64,000 nucleotides of DNA from Semisulcospira habei (lineage: Eukaryota > Mollusca > Gastropoda > Semisulcospiridae). The notes under the pieces are model-generated. The model saw only the letters and a program-made list of their open reading frames with translations. It was not told the origin of the DNA and made no database searches. This document shows, one piece after another, positions 9,289 through 19,385 of this stretch. Both the position numbers and the translations under genes were made by a program. The DNA is taken from contig BTPG01000005.1 of assembly GCA_036245525.1 (NCBI GenBank), positions 179,816,198-179,880,197 of the forward strand, read 5' to 3'. Within the stretch, counting starts at the first letter, position 1. Each line of letters starts with the position of its first letter.

Positions 9289-10077
9289 CTAACCCCGTCA
9301 CTGCCGAGAAAACGTGAACACCACCCAACTGCAAGAGGTATAGATCCTCATGAGCCCCCGCAATTGCGGGGGCTCATGAGGATCTATGCCTCTTCCTGAG
9401 ACCACTTTGTGTCCATGTTCTTTGGACAGTTGTGTCTTTCGGTCGTTCAGTGAACACAGATTTCAGAAACAAACTGTATGTCCTTTGGCAATAACAAACT
9501 GTAGGTCCTCTGGCAATAACAAACTGTACGTCCTTTGGCAATAACAAACTGTACGTCCTCTGGCAATAACAAACTGTACGTCCTTTGGCAATAACAAACT
9601 GTACGTCCTTTGGCAATAACAAACTGTATGTCCTTTGGCAATAACAAACTGTACGTCCTTTGGCAATAACAAACTGTACGTCCTTTGGCAATAACAAACT
9701 GTACATCCTTTGGCAATAACAAACTGTACATCCTTTGGCAATAACAAACTGTACGTCCTTTGGCAATAACAAACTGTACATCCTTTTGGCAATAACAAAC
9801 TGTACGTCCTTTGGCAATAAAAAAACTGTAGTCCTTTGGTAATAACAAACTGTACGTCCTTTGGCAATAACAAACTGTACGTCCTTTGGCAATAACAAAC
9901 TGTACGTCCTTTGGCAATAACAAACTGTAGTCCTTTGGCAATAACAAACTGTATGTCTTTTGGCAATAACAAACTGTACGTCCTTTGGCAATAACAAACT
10001 GTACGTCCTTTGGCAATAACAAACTGTACGTTCTTTGGCATTAACAAACTGTACGTCCTTTGGCAATAAAGGGTTAA
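9289..10077 (+). mobile_element. FB-A element with an internal minisatellite
   Basis: The left end CTAACCCCGTCACTGCCGAG, hairpin (9335-9397) and right flank through GATTTCAGAAACAAACTG are normal. The expected end GTCC-TGGCA-GAAGGGGTTAA is separated from the flank by the 25-bp array; the terminal AAAGGGTTAA is at 10068-10077. The array has grown inside the element, between its subterminal and terminal parts. Confidence 0.87.
9470..10070. repeat. 25-bp minisatellite, about 24 units
   Basis: The unit is AAACTGTACGTCCTTTGGCAATAAC with small variants (ACGT/ATGT/ACAT; 24- and 26-base units near 9780, 9820 and 9925). Because 25 is not a multiple of 3 and the unit has no stop on the minus strand, all three minus frames stay open and give a 25-residue repeat containing LLLPKDVQFVIAK. 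The shared reading in all frames argues that this is not a gene. Confidence 0.95.
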
Positions 10078-10117
10078 AGCTCGGTTCGTCCCATAAATAT
10101 GACTATTCTGCCGGGAG

Positions 10118-10240
10118 AAAGTCAACGGCGGTAAGTGCATTTTTGTGAAAAGAGAGATGTTCATTGTAATACAATGAAAATCTCGCTTTTCACAAAAGTG
10201 GACTTGGGTTTTCTTGCCTTCGAAGCGCAGTGTGAGGCAT
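10118..10240 (-). mobile_element. FB-E foldback element
   Basis: Apex TCATTGTAATACAATGAAAA with arms AAAGAGAGATGT / ATCTCGCTTTTCACAAAAGT. The right flank GTGGACTTGGGTTTTCTTGC matches the copy at 56457. Confidence 0.75.
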
Positions 10241-10309
10241 GATCGGCAGTGCAGACAAGCAGACCATTAACGCTGGGTTATGTCGTGTTTGCCGTGTGAT
10301 CCAAATGCA

Positions 10310-10628
10310 TTAACCCATTCATTAACCCATTCAGCCCAGACCCACAACAACAGGAGATGAGTCGGCCATCAATCAATCAATCAATCAATAAACTTTATTC
10401 TTTCCCATGATAACAAGGGTAGTGCCGGATTGTGCACCAGTTGCAGGAGATAAGTCGACCATGATAATTCATGGATAGTGCCAGATTAGCTTGGCGCCTA
10501 TCGGCGCCAATCTAATCTGGCACTGCCCTTGAACTATCATGGTCGATCCATCCCTTGCAACTGGTGCATAGTCATTAGATGACGCCTCCAAAATTTGGGA
10601 AATACGGCCGTCGGGCTGAATGAGTTAA
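10310..10628 (+). mobile_element. FB-B element with partial duplication and an inserted LINE-type tail
   Basis: TTAACCCATTC occurs twice at the left (10310, 10322). The first half is cut at 10366-10405 by (CAAT)n plus AATAAACTTTATTCTTTCCC, a LINE-like 3' tail. A second left half then follows (GCACCAGTTGCAGGAG), then the normal hairpin at 10468-10545, ending TCGGGCTGAATGAGTTAA. Confidence 0.8.
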
Positions 10629-10925
10629 AGTACTAGCGCATGTTGTTTTTGCAGGCCGTTGCACTGAAAAATTGGAGAACAAGCACTGATCTATTTTCTG
10701 CACCATTTGCGGGAGGTGGGCCAGGCATGATTTCTCAAGGTTGTGTCTCCCTCAGGCACACATTTTTAGATACAATGGCAGATCCATCTTCAGTGGAAGC
10801 GGTACTTAAACTGATGAGTCAAATAGCGACGATCAGGCCCGAAAATCACATATCAGCTCAGTTCATGATCCCATAACGTTAAAATTACATTCTCCACTCT
10901 CTCCAGCCCAATTAAACAATCAATA
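10629..10925. other. no recognisable feature
   Basis: A 78-codon plus-strand frame (10640-10876) covers most of it. Weak FB-B-like words (GATTTCTCAAGG, ATGGCAGATCCATC) suggest a diverged foldback, not a gene. Confidence 0.35.
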
Positions 10926-11092
10926 CATGAATAAATAAATAATAATAATAATAAAGGTAATTTGTATAGCGCCTAATCACCAAGGTGCTCTAGGCGCTTT
11001 ACAATCACAGTAATGAAACAGTGAAGCAGAATACACAAACAAGCACATACAACAAAAAATATAGCACATTAATTTACAAGGGCAAAAACTCA

Positions 11093-11101
11093 CACCACAC
11101 A

Positions 11102-11185
<84 letters not shown>
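11093..11185. repeat. (CA)n microsatellite
   Basis: Over 40 CA units, inside the LINE 3' region. Confidence 0.95.
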
Positions 11186-11187
<2 letters not shown>

Positions 11188-11211
11188 ATGAGCCGGCAGA
11201 CAAAATGGTCT

Positions 11212-12700
11212 TTACGTATATGCAACAGAGAAAAGGTGTGTTTTAAGCTTGGATTTGAAAATGGAAAGAGATGATGAGTGACGCACATCAGCTGGGAGAG
11301 CGTTCCATGTAATGGGACCAAAATACGAAAATGCACGATGACCTTGAGTGACCTTATTACGTCTAGGGATACGGAAAACACGAGTGTCTGAAGCAGAGCG
11401 TAGTGAGCGGGACGGTGTATACAGCTGGACAAGATCAGACAAGTAAGGAGGGGCAGAACCAGAGATGATGTTGAAACAAATAACACAGACTTTATACTGA
11501 ATTCTGTATGAAACTGGCAGCCAGTGCAAATTAGCTAGTAGAGGCATAATGTGTTTACGTTTCGGTACACGAAAAATCAGACGTGCAGCACAGTTCATGA
11601 CTCTCTGGATTTGGTCAAGAAGATTTTGCGGAACACCGGACAAAAGAGAATTGCAATAGTCTATTCGGGACAGCACAAGGGAGGTAACAAGTGTTTTGGT
11701 AACTTCAACAGTCAGCAGATGTCGAACAGTGCTGATCCTTCTGAGTTCAATGAAGGCAAGCCGGCAAACTTTCTTCACTTGTTCCTTCATTGTCAGCCTG
11801 TTGTCAAAAATGACACCCAAGTTACGGGCCGAGCTAGAAAAGGAGATGGCACTCTCGCCCACCATCATTGACTCAGGTAGATCAGCACTGCACATAGAGG
11901 AGCACATCATTCGGAGGGACTCAGTTTTGTCACTGTTCAGCTGGAGCTTGTTCTGTGTGGTCCACTTCTGAACATCACAAATACAAGCCTCCAAAGACTG
12001 CACCATTTGATCGACATGTTCACGAAGGGAGTGTTTGTACAATTCTGTATCATCTGCATATAAATGATAAGAAACTAAGTGACGCTCAATGACATGCGAC
12101 AGGGGCTGTGTATACAAAGTAAAGAGAACAGGCCCCAAGACCGACCCCTGTGGAACGCCACAAAGCAGCTCAACAGGGTGGGACTCAAATCCTGCCACTG
12201 AAACCATCTGCAAGCGACCAACAAAGTAGGATTGGAAAAATTTCAGTGCTGTGCTTTGAATGCCAAACACATCACGAAGGCGGGCAAGTAAAATGTCATG
12301 GTCAATGGAATCAAACGCTGCGCTCAGATCGAGCAGAGTCAGAACAGAGATTAGATCTTCATCGCTAGCACCAAGTAGGTCATTCACAACACGCAGCAAT
12401 GCTGTCTCCGTGCTATGACCAGACCTATATGCTGACTGGAACACATGCCACAGACCATTATTCTTGATATGGTCTAGCAGCTGCGTGAGCACTATCTTTT
12501 CCAGAAGCTTTGAAAGAAAAGGTAGGTTGGATACGGGTCTGTAGTTGTTCAAACTGTTGGGATCAAGTGAAGCTTTCTTTAAGAGAGGCTTAACAATTGC
12601 AGTTTTGAAACAGGTAGGTACAGTGCCGTGCAAGAGGGACTCATTTACAATAGCTGTAACAACTGGTACAATTGCATCTTTACATTCAAAAAGAAGGGAC
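11212..12700 (-). CDS. LINE reverse transcriptase, C-terminal part (CR1/L2 type)
   Basis: An open frame of over 490 codons with no stop or frameshift, cut at its 5' end. Numbering from the TTG at 12633: YRPVSNLPFLSKLLEK near residue 31, LDLSAAFDSIDHD at 101-113, GVPQGSVLGPVLF at 159-171, and the catalytic YADD at 192-195. The C-terminus has the usual GPITWNALPADVR and KSKLKTHLF. Upstream residues in the same frame continue the family pattern (FECKDAIVPVVTAIVNES) to the break near 12700. The endonuclease and ORF1 are absent, so it cannot act alone. The clean frame implies recent insertion. The clade is inferred from motif style; Crack or Rex-like is possible. Confidence 0.9.
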
Positions 12701-12703
12701 GAA

Positions 12704-12734
<31 letters not shown>

Positions 12735-12785
12735 ATGTGTCAGTCGATCAGTCAGTCAGTCAGTTAATCAATCAAAATAACAATA

Positions 12786-12850
<65 letters not shown>
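12701..12850. repeat. (AAAT)n and (AAT)n microsatellites
   Basis: AAAT units at 12701-12735, CAGT/AATC words at 12742-12772, then about 21 AAT units at 12786-12849. Confidence 0.93.
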
Positions 12851-12851
<1 letters not shown>

Positions 12852-12882
12852 CACAAAAACAACAATAACTATTATAATAGTG

Positions 12883-13059
12883 CAGTAAACTCCGGATATA
12901 ACAAACTGCCAGACGACCCGATTTGTCTTGTTGTTATATCTGATGTTTGTTATAAGCGAAGTAATTTACATAGAAAGAGTGCTGTCCGTACCTCTGAAAA
13001 ACTGTAGTTATTTATGCGACTTTTGTTATTTCCGACCTTGTTATAAGCGGAGTAGACTA
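12883..13059. mobile_element. short element with pogo/Tc1-like terminal repeats
   Basis: The left end CAGTAAACTCCGGATATAAC and right end GTTATAAGCGGAGTAGACTA are inverted copies (about 16 of 20). TA lies next to the right end. The style CAGTAAACTCC...TATAAC resembles pogo/Tigger-type MITEs. No transposase is encoded. Confidence 0.55.
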
Positions 13060-13090
13060 TAATAACAAAAGTTGACATCGGATGACACAT

Positions 13091-13147
13091 AGGACTATTG
13101 CCACAGTGGACTATTGCTACAGTGGACTATTGCTGCACTGGACTAAC
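13091..13147. repeat. short tandem repeat, 16-bp unit
   Basis: About 3.5 units of TGGACTATTGCTACAG. Confidence 0.8.
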
Positions 13148-13344
13148 ACCAGCGACTGGCGGTTCCGTTCCGAGACTTGAAGCTTTTTGGTCCACCAGAA
13201 GATGAGAATGTGCCCTTGGCCTAGGGGCCGTAACTCGTGATGGGATGACCAGGCGGTAAAGTGGACGGAGCGAAAGAGATCGTCAATCATGCCACCTGAC
13301 CGGCGGGCTTAGCCGAGCTAAGTCCACGCAGCTTTGCTGGCCGA

Positions 13345-13470
13345 CAACCCAAGCTGGACAACGCCACAGATGCAAACAAGACAAGCAAGAGGTATAGATC
13401 CTCATGAGCCCCCGCGAACGCGGGGGCCCATGAGGATCTATAACTCTTGCGGGTGGGGCACAGGTTGTTG
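13345..13470. repeat. FB-A hairpin, ends diverged
   Basis: GCAAGAGGTATAGATCCTCA and its complement form a long hairpin with apex CCCCCGCGAACGCGGGGG. Outer ends are not recognisable. Confidence 0.72.
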
Positions 13471-13499
13471 GTTCAAAGAGACAGAGAAAGAGACAGAGA

Positions 13500-13920
13500 G
13501 ACTGGGGCGGTCCGTGGCGCAGTGGTTAAGGCGGCTGCCACCAATGCTGAAGGTGCGAGGTTCGTTTCCGGCGTCGGACTTTTCTCCTCTAGTAAGTGTC
13601 ACCGTTAATTCGGGTGGACCTTCGGGGATTCTTTCTCCGGGTACTCCGGCTCTTCCTCCCCCTCCACTTTGGTATCAGTTTCAGCCAACTTAATAAAATT
13701 TCAAATACAAACGATTTCCAAAAACAACTTCAGTAGCTCGCTTGAGCTTGTCCTTAGCACCGCGTGAATGTTCTGTGTTTACGTACAGTGTGTGAGTGAA
13801 TGCGCGTGATTCACGTGAGCGTGCTTGTTGGGTTCACTAGTTCGCGGCTACATTCTGCGCATTGAGTTATATTATAAATATGAGAAATGCGCCATATAAA
13901 TACCATGTAATAAATAATAA
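13500..13920 (+). mobile_element. tRNA-derived SINE with tail type 1
   Basis: The tRNA-like head has a box A (TGGCGCAGTGGTTAAGG, about 13515-13531) and a box B (GGTTCGTTTCC, about 13559). The body carries GTAGCTCGCTTGAGCTTGTC and TGAATGTTCTGTGTTTACGT. The 3' tail (13855-13915) has CATTGAGTTATATTATAAAT and ends in AATAAATAAT. This tail differs from the other SINE copies here and matches the fragment at 6440. Confidence 0.85.
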
Positions 13921-13924
13921 ATAA

Positions 13925-14215
13925 TGCTGAGTGGTCTCCATCTTAGATTAAACGCATATCCGATGATGTTCCATCGATGCACATTACACTGGCATGGGAG
14001 GTAGGACCCGATGAGCACCCGCAGGCTGCTAAGCCCCACGCGGACCCGTGTCTCTCAGGTGACTAACTGATCTGGCTAACAAGATGGCCCGATGACTCAC
14101 CCGATACTGACAGAGATACCGGTGGGACATAAAGATGAAGACCATGGGGAAAATCCGGGTGTTGTCCGCTGAAGACTAGTCTACAAGCATATATACACTA
14201 TAGCTCAGAAGACTG
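13925..14215. other. no recognisable feature
   Basis: Mixed sequence without a recognised repeat or domain. Confidence 0.4.
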
Positions 14216-14217
14216 AT

Positions 14218-14440
14218 TAACCCCTTCACTGCCACTGTACGCACCTTGTACGTCTGAAATCTGTGTCAAATCAACTCGAAAGAGCTCCAGCCGCCCGCCC
14301 CATGAGAAATGGATACAAAGTGCTTTCACCAAGAGGCATAGATCCTCATGAGCCCCCGCAATTGCGGGGGCTCATGAGGATCTATGCCTCTTGCAGTAGT
14401 GTGGTGTCCATTTTCTCCTCAAGAGCGACGGGGCTAGCCG
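14218..14440 (-). mobile_element. FB-A foldback element
   Basis: TTAACCCCTTCACTGCCACT at the left; perfect hairpin with apex CCCCCGCAATTGCGGGGG. The right end (CTCAAGAGCGACGGGG) is degraded. Confidence 0.83.
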
Positions 14441-14682
14441 GTAGTTTAGCGGGTTTTGAAGGCAAATACCGGAGAGGAAAGTATCAACCGGCAGGCGATA
14501 CCAATTAGAAAAGAGAGAAGCCCATTTGCGGAGGTAATGATACTGAAAATTGTTGAAAAAATATCGGAATTTACACTGACCTATAATTTTGAGTTACCGA
14601 TTTTGACGGCAGGCTAAATTTTGGCCAATTGTTGCCTGAAAAAAAAAACCGGTTATAAAAAATACGCGAACTCAACGCGAAC

Positions 14683-14882
14683 ACAGCTGATTATCGACAA
14701 TAGTGCCAGAACAAGCGGCAAGTATTCTGGCCGGAAATAATGGCGCTGGAATAGACGTTGTTCTGAAATCAGAAGTGGGTCAAAATTGTACGTGTTTCGA
14801 TTAAAACGGTGAATAAAAAGCCCGGACAAACATGCGATATCGCATGTATGTCCGGGCTTTTCATCCACTGTTTTAGGCATGA
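14683..14882. mobile_element. FB-I foldback element copy 1
   Basis: The central hairpin AAAAGCCCGGACAAACATGC / GCATGTATGTCCGGGCTTTT (14816-14862) is almost perfect. The left flank GAAATCAGAAGTGGGTCAAA matches the copy at 15185. It is directly followed by GGCATGACC. Confidence 0.72.
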
Positions 14883-15050
14883 CCTAACTCCACCAGGGAG
14901 GCCCCTTTGGGGGCTTAACTGCCTGTCCCAAGTCAGGATAAAGGAGGAGGGTTAGGCGTGGGGCTAGCGACTCCACCCTGTAAAAAGAAACTTGCTACGG
15001 AAACGACAACAAAAGTCGCCTCAAGCACCAGACGGCGCAGAGAGGACTGA
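14883..15050 (+). repeat. LINE 5'-region-like fragment
   Basis: The order GGGAGGCCCC, GGTTAGGCGTGGGGCTAGCG, CTCCACCCTGTAAAAAGAAA, CTACGGAAACGACAACAAAA resembles the 5' leader of RTE-like LINEs of the kind whose 3' ends occur at 45591 and 55128. The assignment is from memory of such leaders and not certain. Confidence 0.4.
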
Positions 15051-15069
15051 ATGAATTTAGGCATGACCA

Positions 15070-15145
15070 ACCCCACACTGGTTGTCTCCCTCGATTCGCT
15101 GCGCCAGCGCAGCGAATCATGCCAGGCAACCAGTGTGAGTCGATC
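15070..15145. repeat. single foldback
   Basis: CCACACTGGTTG and CAACCAGTGTGAG flank an inner perfect hairpin GATTCGCTGCGC / GCGCAGCGAATC. It is followed by an FB-B end (GTAGTGTGTCAGGGCTGAAC, 15155-15175). Confidence 0.7.
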
Positions 15146-15184
15146 CCTAGCTTGTCGTAGTGTGTCAGGGCTGAACGGAGCGTG

Positions 15185-15365
15185 GTAAATAGACGATTTC
15201 CAGTAATCGGAAGTGTTGGTGCATATTACATGTGTTTCGATGAATACAGTGGATTAAAAGCCCAGACAAACATTCCACATTGCATGTTTGTTTGTGCTTT
15301 TAGTCCACTGTTTTCGTCAAAATACGTGCAATTTGCACCTGATTTCCGAATAACGTCTGTTGAAT
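15185..15365. mobile_element. FB-I foldback element copy 2, long arms
   Basis: Arms extend from about 15189 (GACGATTTCCAGTAATCGGA) to 15362 (ATTTCCGAATAACGTC) and meet near 15278. The inner stem AAAAGCCCAGACAAACAT is shared with copy 1. Mismatches are scattered, so it is older than copy 1. Confidence 0.7.
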
Positions 15366-15504
15366 GTCACACGATGACCCCGAAAGCACTAGTAGCCTTT
15401 TTATTTTGAAACCGCTGAAGGTAAAGACCTAATGCAGATTTCTGGGTCACAAAATGCAAATACCACATCATCAGCATTTGTCTGCACAATCATTATGACA
15501 GGTA

Positions 15505-15580
15505 ACACATTCGAGACATCCCGCATTCGGATACGCGGCAAGCCGCGTATCCGAATGCGGCATGTCTCGAATGAGTGTCG
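15505..15580. mobile_element. FB-G foldback copy 1
   Basis: CGCATTCGGATACGCGGC and GCCGCGTATCCGAATGCGGC are perfect inverted arms, with ATTCGAGACAT / ATGTCTCGAAT outside. The TTAA ends are not preserved. Confidence 0.8.
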
Positions 15581-16140
15581 ACGCTGTCACGTATTTTGTA
15601 GAATTTTATCCAGGCACAATGACGGGCTTGTTCAGCAAGCATGTCCGTTAAAAGGTCCTGGTAAATCAAAGTAGCACAGTTGCAGTGCGCCTGAATTGAT
15701 CAGTGTTCAGGTCGTACTCCATAACGCGCCCGTTAGGGCCGTCCATTATCACTCCGGGTACGTGGACCGAACTAACCAACCATCGTAGAATTTGTGCTTG
15801 AGCAGATAACACTGATTCCGTTGCGCAATAGACTATATTCGCTAATTGCCGTGCCTGTTTCCAATTTCGTACCGTTTGCTTTTCATCGGTTTTTATTTGT
15901 TTAGTGTCCGTTTGTCAGGTTCTGTCAAGATCCCCCATATTTGTGTACCGATTAATTCTAAACTAAATGAGTGCACTAAACAGCGCAGTCGATCAGAAAT
16001 ATATACGGGAAACTGCACAAAAAGCAAACGGTACGCAAATGGAAACAGGTACCGTAACTAGCGAATCTACTCTACTAGTAAACGGAATAAAACACTGCAA
16101 GGCACGTTGCACGCACTGACACACAAGCGTGCAAAAAGCA
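15581..16140. other. diverged inverted repeats, no gene
   Basis: CTAATTGCCGTGCCTGTTTC-type words near 15850 and GAAACAGGTACCGTAACTAG near 16045 are inverted copies, as are CGTACCGTTTGCTTTT (15875) and AAAAGCAAACGGTACG (16020). An old foldback element about 200 bp long (15838-16065) is likely. Confidence 0.55.
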
Positions 16141-16158
16141 CCCCCCCCCCCCCCTCCG

Positions 16159-16238
<80 letters not shown>
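16141..16238. repeat. C tract and (CA)n microsatellite
   Basis: Fourteen C followed by about 38 CA units. Confidence 0.95.
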
Positions 16239-16240
<2 letters not shown>

Positions 16241-16494
16241 GTGCCACAATAAATCTCAAGAAACTGTGTTTCCTATTGAACTCCAGTGCCCTACTTCTCA
16301 TTCTTGTGAAATCTCCCGGGAGACCCTGATGTAGTTATGCCAGTTTTAAATATCAGTCCCCCCACCTAAAAGCCTCCAACTTACGGACATTTCTTCAAAT
16401 GCAGCTTCTGTCGTTTGAGTGAAGCAGCTAGATACTCATCAGCCTCTGCAGAAGATTCCTGCGCTGGCAACCTCCTCCGTACAGGCGGCAATTA

Positions 16495-16700
16495 TTAACC
16501 CATTATTTTAACCGCAGCGCCCTACAGCAGGAGATTATTGAACATGATAATTCAAGGGTAGTGCCAGATTAGCTCGGCGCCTTCAGGCGCCGAGCTAATC
16601 TGGCACTACCCTTGAATTATCATGGTCGATCAGTCTCCTGCAAGTGCTACATAGTCGTTAGTTAGTTAACACCTCCGAAATTTGTGGATCGTGGGGTTAA
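16495..16700 (+). mobile_element. FB-B foldback element, full length
   Basis: TTAA at both ends. Arms AGTGCCAGATTAGCTCGGCG and complement are perfect around the loop CTTCAG. The right end is diverged (GGATCGTGGGGTTAA). Confidence 0.87.
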
Positions 16701-16808
16701 GTGGACCAGACGCAATATATGCGAAGGTTCACACACACGCATCCATTTTTATCTGCATAAGGCAGACACACTCCAGCACGTCTAGTCAGTAGTTACAAGG
16801 CGTAAATT

Positions 16809-17039
16809 ATAACCCCTTCACTGCCGAGAAAAAAATAAACACTACCTAACTGCAAGAGGTATATAGATCCTCATGAGCCCCCGCAGTCTGGGTGGGGGGG
16901 GGGGGTGCTCGCGAGGATCTATGTCTCTTGCTGAGACCAATTTGTATCCATGTTCCGTGGACGGTTGCAGCTTTTGATCGTTGAATGAACGAAGATTTTT
17001 TGAAACAAGATGCACGCACACCAGCAGGGAAGGGGTTAA
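16809..17039 (+). mobile_element. FB-A element with G tract at hairpin apex
   Basis: Left CCCCTTCACTGCCGAG and right CAGCAGGGAAGGGGTTAA are normal. The apex has become TCTGGGTGG plus a run of about 14 G (16888-16905), so the top of the stem no longer pairs. Confidence 0.85.
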
Positions 17040-17069
17040 TACAGACTAACTCAACTGATTGAGTGACTG

Positions 17070-17116
17070 ACTCACTGACTGACCAAATGATGGCTGGTTG
17101 GCTGAATGGATGGATG

Positions 17117-17148
<32 letters not shown>

Positions 17149-17185
17149 AAGTGATTGATTGATTTATTGATTGATTGATTAATAT
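17070..17185. repeat. GACT/GATT-rich degenerate simple repeat
   Basis: Imperfect ACTG, GATG and GATT tetramer repeats. Confidence 0.75.
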
Positions 17186-17373
17186 TGGTGTCTTTTAAGC
17201 AACAAAGACTATCTCAGAGCGAAACGAAAGTGAATAAACAACGGTGAACAGACACAATATATCATTGAAACTCACGTATACATTTTAAGTAAATGAGTTG
17301 AGAACAAAAAAAAAAAAAAAAAGAGCGAAGAGGATAATCTCTCCAGAGTAACATTTGGACCGCCGAGACTCTC

Positions 17374-17569
17374 TTAACCCTTTTATTGCAGGGAAAAACT
17401 GAACACCACCCAACTGCAAGAGGTAAAGATCCTGGAGAGCCCCCGCAGTTGAGGATGTGTGCCTTTTGCTGAAACCACTTTGTATCCATGTTCCTATAAA
17501 TTCTGCGGGTCTTTGGCGTTGGATTGACAATGCATTTAACAACACGTACACAGGCAGTCAAGGGGTTAA
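17374..17569 (+). mobile_element. FB-A element, hairpin partly deleted
   Basis: TTAA at both ends. The right arm keeps only GCAGTTGAGGATGTGTGCC, so about 25 bases of the stem are lost. Ends CAGTCAAGGGGTTAA. Confidence 0.8.
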
Positions 17570-17781
17570 TGTATGGACACAAGTGGAAACTGTCTCAATC
17601 AGAAAAAAATGGCACAGATTGTCATTACGTACACGGGCTCCTGCGAATCATGCATGCTGCTGGTGGAACGAAAGAAGTTGAAGACTAAAAATGGGTTGGC
17701 GTGTTGACGTGTCGTCTTTTCTGCCTTCTTCCACTACGGATTTTGAATCCTTCGCCCGGTGCACTGTCCTGTTGGGGCCCA

Positions 17782-18015
17782 TTAACCGCTTCGCTGCCAG
17801 TGATCACGGATCTCGCGTCTGAACCCACTGCTCACTAACCGGCATTCGCCGTGAAGAACACAGATGAAACGGCGCCAGACGCGGGCACAAAAAACACAGG
17901 ACTAGCAAGAGACATAAATCCTCATGAGCCTCCGCGACAGCGGGGGCTCATGAGGATTCATGGCTCATGCAGATGATGGGTTGCGTTCGCCTTGCCCCGA
18001 CAGTTGAGGGGTTAA
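17782..18015 (+). mobile_element. FB-A' element, full length
   Basis: TTAACCGCTTCGCTGCCAGT then GATCACGGATCTCGCGTCTG marks subtype A'. The hairpin has apex CCTCCGCGACAGCGGGGG. It ends TTGAGGGGTTAA. This copy gives the uninterrupted reference for the SINE insertion at 27743. Confidence 0.85.
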
Positions 18016-18335
18016 CTGGACGTACTGATATCCCTTAACTGGCAAACTGCTGCAGAACAGATCCTAAATAATACGCGCGCCACAGGAACGAAGGAAAACC
18101 TCGAGACTATGAAAAAGTACTATCAAGATTCGCGGTAACCGCAAATGCAATCGATTTCAATTTACTTTGGGACATTGAGACTAGCTGGAGAGAGGGGGAA
18201 AAAAGGTTTACCGCGGTGTACTTAAAAGGAAGGGACCCGCTTGTAACAAGCTGGGGAATACACTTGTATATGGCTTACGTTGCACGACAACATAGACATG
18301 TTTACAAGGACGACATTTTTAATGATCAGAAGAAA
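18016..18335. other. no recognisable feature
   Basis: Unique-looking sequence. Confidence 0.4.
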
Positions 18336-18339
18336 AGAA

Positions 18340-18490
18340 GTAGCCAACAGAGAAAGAACACGCTTAGAAAAGACGGCTACAACACACTTTATTAATATTT
18401 CGGGTAAATACCCTTTGTCAAAATAGACAAAAAATCAGTCGCTATTTATCTTCATTCGCAGAAGGAATGTGGCAACTCAATTGGTCTGGA
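18340..18490 (-). repeat. Penelope-like tail fragment
   Basis: Read on the minus strand it has GGGTATTTACCCGAAATATT, AATAAAGTGTGTTGTAGCCG and CTTTTCTAAGCGTG, the same order as at 36915-37060. GGGTATTTACCC can form a short stem before GAAA, as in the hammerhead-like cores of Penelope-type elements, but the upstream CTGA-GA box reads TTGACAA here. Confidence 0.5.
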
Positions 18491-18564
18491 TTGCTTATTT
18501 TTAATGATCGGAATTATTGGAGGTGGCAGCTTTAAAAGGTGTCAAATGACACACTCATTGTTAA

Positions 18565-18668
18565 GTCATTCAGGGCGCCCCACACCAATAGCTGCGGAAT
18601 TGTGGTATACCGTTGCTGCCCGCAACACTTTTTGTAGCTGTTGATGTGGGCCGGCACCATGAATGAGT
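18565..18668. repeat. single imperfect foldback
   Basis: GTCATTCAGGGCGCC and CCACACCAATAGCTGC pair with GTAGCTGTTGATGTGGG and GGCACCATGAATGAG with several mismatches. Confidence 0.5.
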
Positions 18669-18719
18669 CGATATTTTTTTCCCCGAGTGCTGGTCAGTAA
18701 TGTTCTACCTTTAGACTAC

Positions 18720-18765
18720 GATCGGCAAGGTCTAAAATCACACACAAACGCACATCACGCACTGA
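18720..18765. repeat. FB-D single arm
   Basis: GGTCTAAAATCACACACAAA resembles one FB-D arm. No partner. Confidence 0.4.
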
Positions 18766-18780
18766 GCACGCTTCCGTAAG

Positions 18781-18973
18781 ACAACTGCCGAGAAAAAGTG
18801 AACACGATCCAAGTGCAAGAGACATAGATCCTCATGAGCCGCCGCAACTGCGGCGACTCATGAGGATCTATGCCTCTTGCTGTGTGGCCAAGTTCCGTGG
18901 ACAGCTGGGGGTCTTTGGCGTTGAATTAACTAAGATCAGAAACAGTCTGTGTCGTCTGGCAGTGAACAGGTAA
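18781..18973 (+). mobile_element. FB-A element, left TTAA lost
   Basis: CAACTGCCGAGAAAAAGTGA at the left. The hairpin carries compensating changes (CCGCCGCAACTGCGGCG). It ends GGCAGTGAACAGG. Confidence 0.8.
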
Positions 18974-18989
18974 GACCCGGCGGACTCTC

Positions 18990-19132
18990 TTAACCCTATT
19001 GTTCGGAATACACCAGTGTGTGAAATAAGTTTGACTAAAATAGTTCGAGGGTGGTGCCAGAATAGCTTGGCGTATCTAGGCGCCAAGCTATTCTGGCACC
19101 ACCCTTGAACTAAAGCCATTGATCAATATCCT
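18990..19132 (+). mobile_element. FB-F foldback element
   Basis: TTAACCCTATTGTTCGGAAT at the left. Arms GTGGTGCCAGAATAGCTTGG and complement meet at CGTATCTAGGCG. The left flank ACACCAGTGTGTGAAATAAG is shared, inverted, with the copy at 51770. Confidence 0.78.
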
Positions 19133-19385
19133 TATCTGTAAGTACTATAATGTAGCTTGCATAATTATGGCAGTGTAAAAATTTGTCGATTCTGAGGTTG
19201 AATCCCGTTGAAAAAGTCGGGGTATAAATAAATTAGATTGTGGCCTGACCTCCCGTTACGCAAAATAAATCACTCGTTCTCATTTCGACCGATAAAACGC
19301 ATGCTAAAGCTCCCATTGTATCGGTAGTACTGAGCACGAGAGATGTACTTAAAACAACTTAATAATAATTTAACTTATGAATAAT

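Larger units (their letters stand above)
10929..12712 (-). mobile_element. CR1/L2-type LINE, 5'-truncated
   Basis: On the minus strand the element runs from an abrupt 5' break at about 12700 through the RT frame to a 3' end with GTATAGCGCC...TAGGCGCTTTACA structure and short ATT repeats at 10941-10955. GAATAAATAAAT occurs at both edges (10929-10940 and 12701-12712), a candidate 12-bp target duplication, although it is low-complexity. A (CA)n tract lies in the 3' part at 11093-11185. Confidence 0.85.

Noticed and set aside
9374..10164. Three overlapping minus-strand frames of 190-233 codons with LLLPKDVQFVIAK repeats
   Set aside because: They are the same 25-bp repeat read in three frames; the unit simply lacks minus-strand stops.
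14819..14862. Perfect-looking hairpin as a rho-independent terminator
   Set aside because: Eukaryotic context; it is the stem of FB-I, repeated at 15185.
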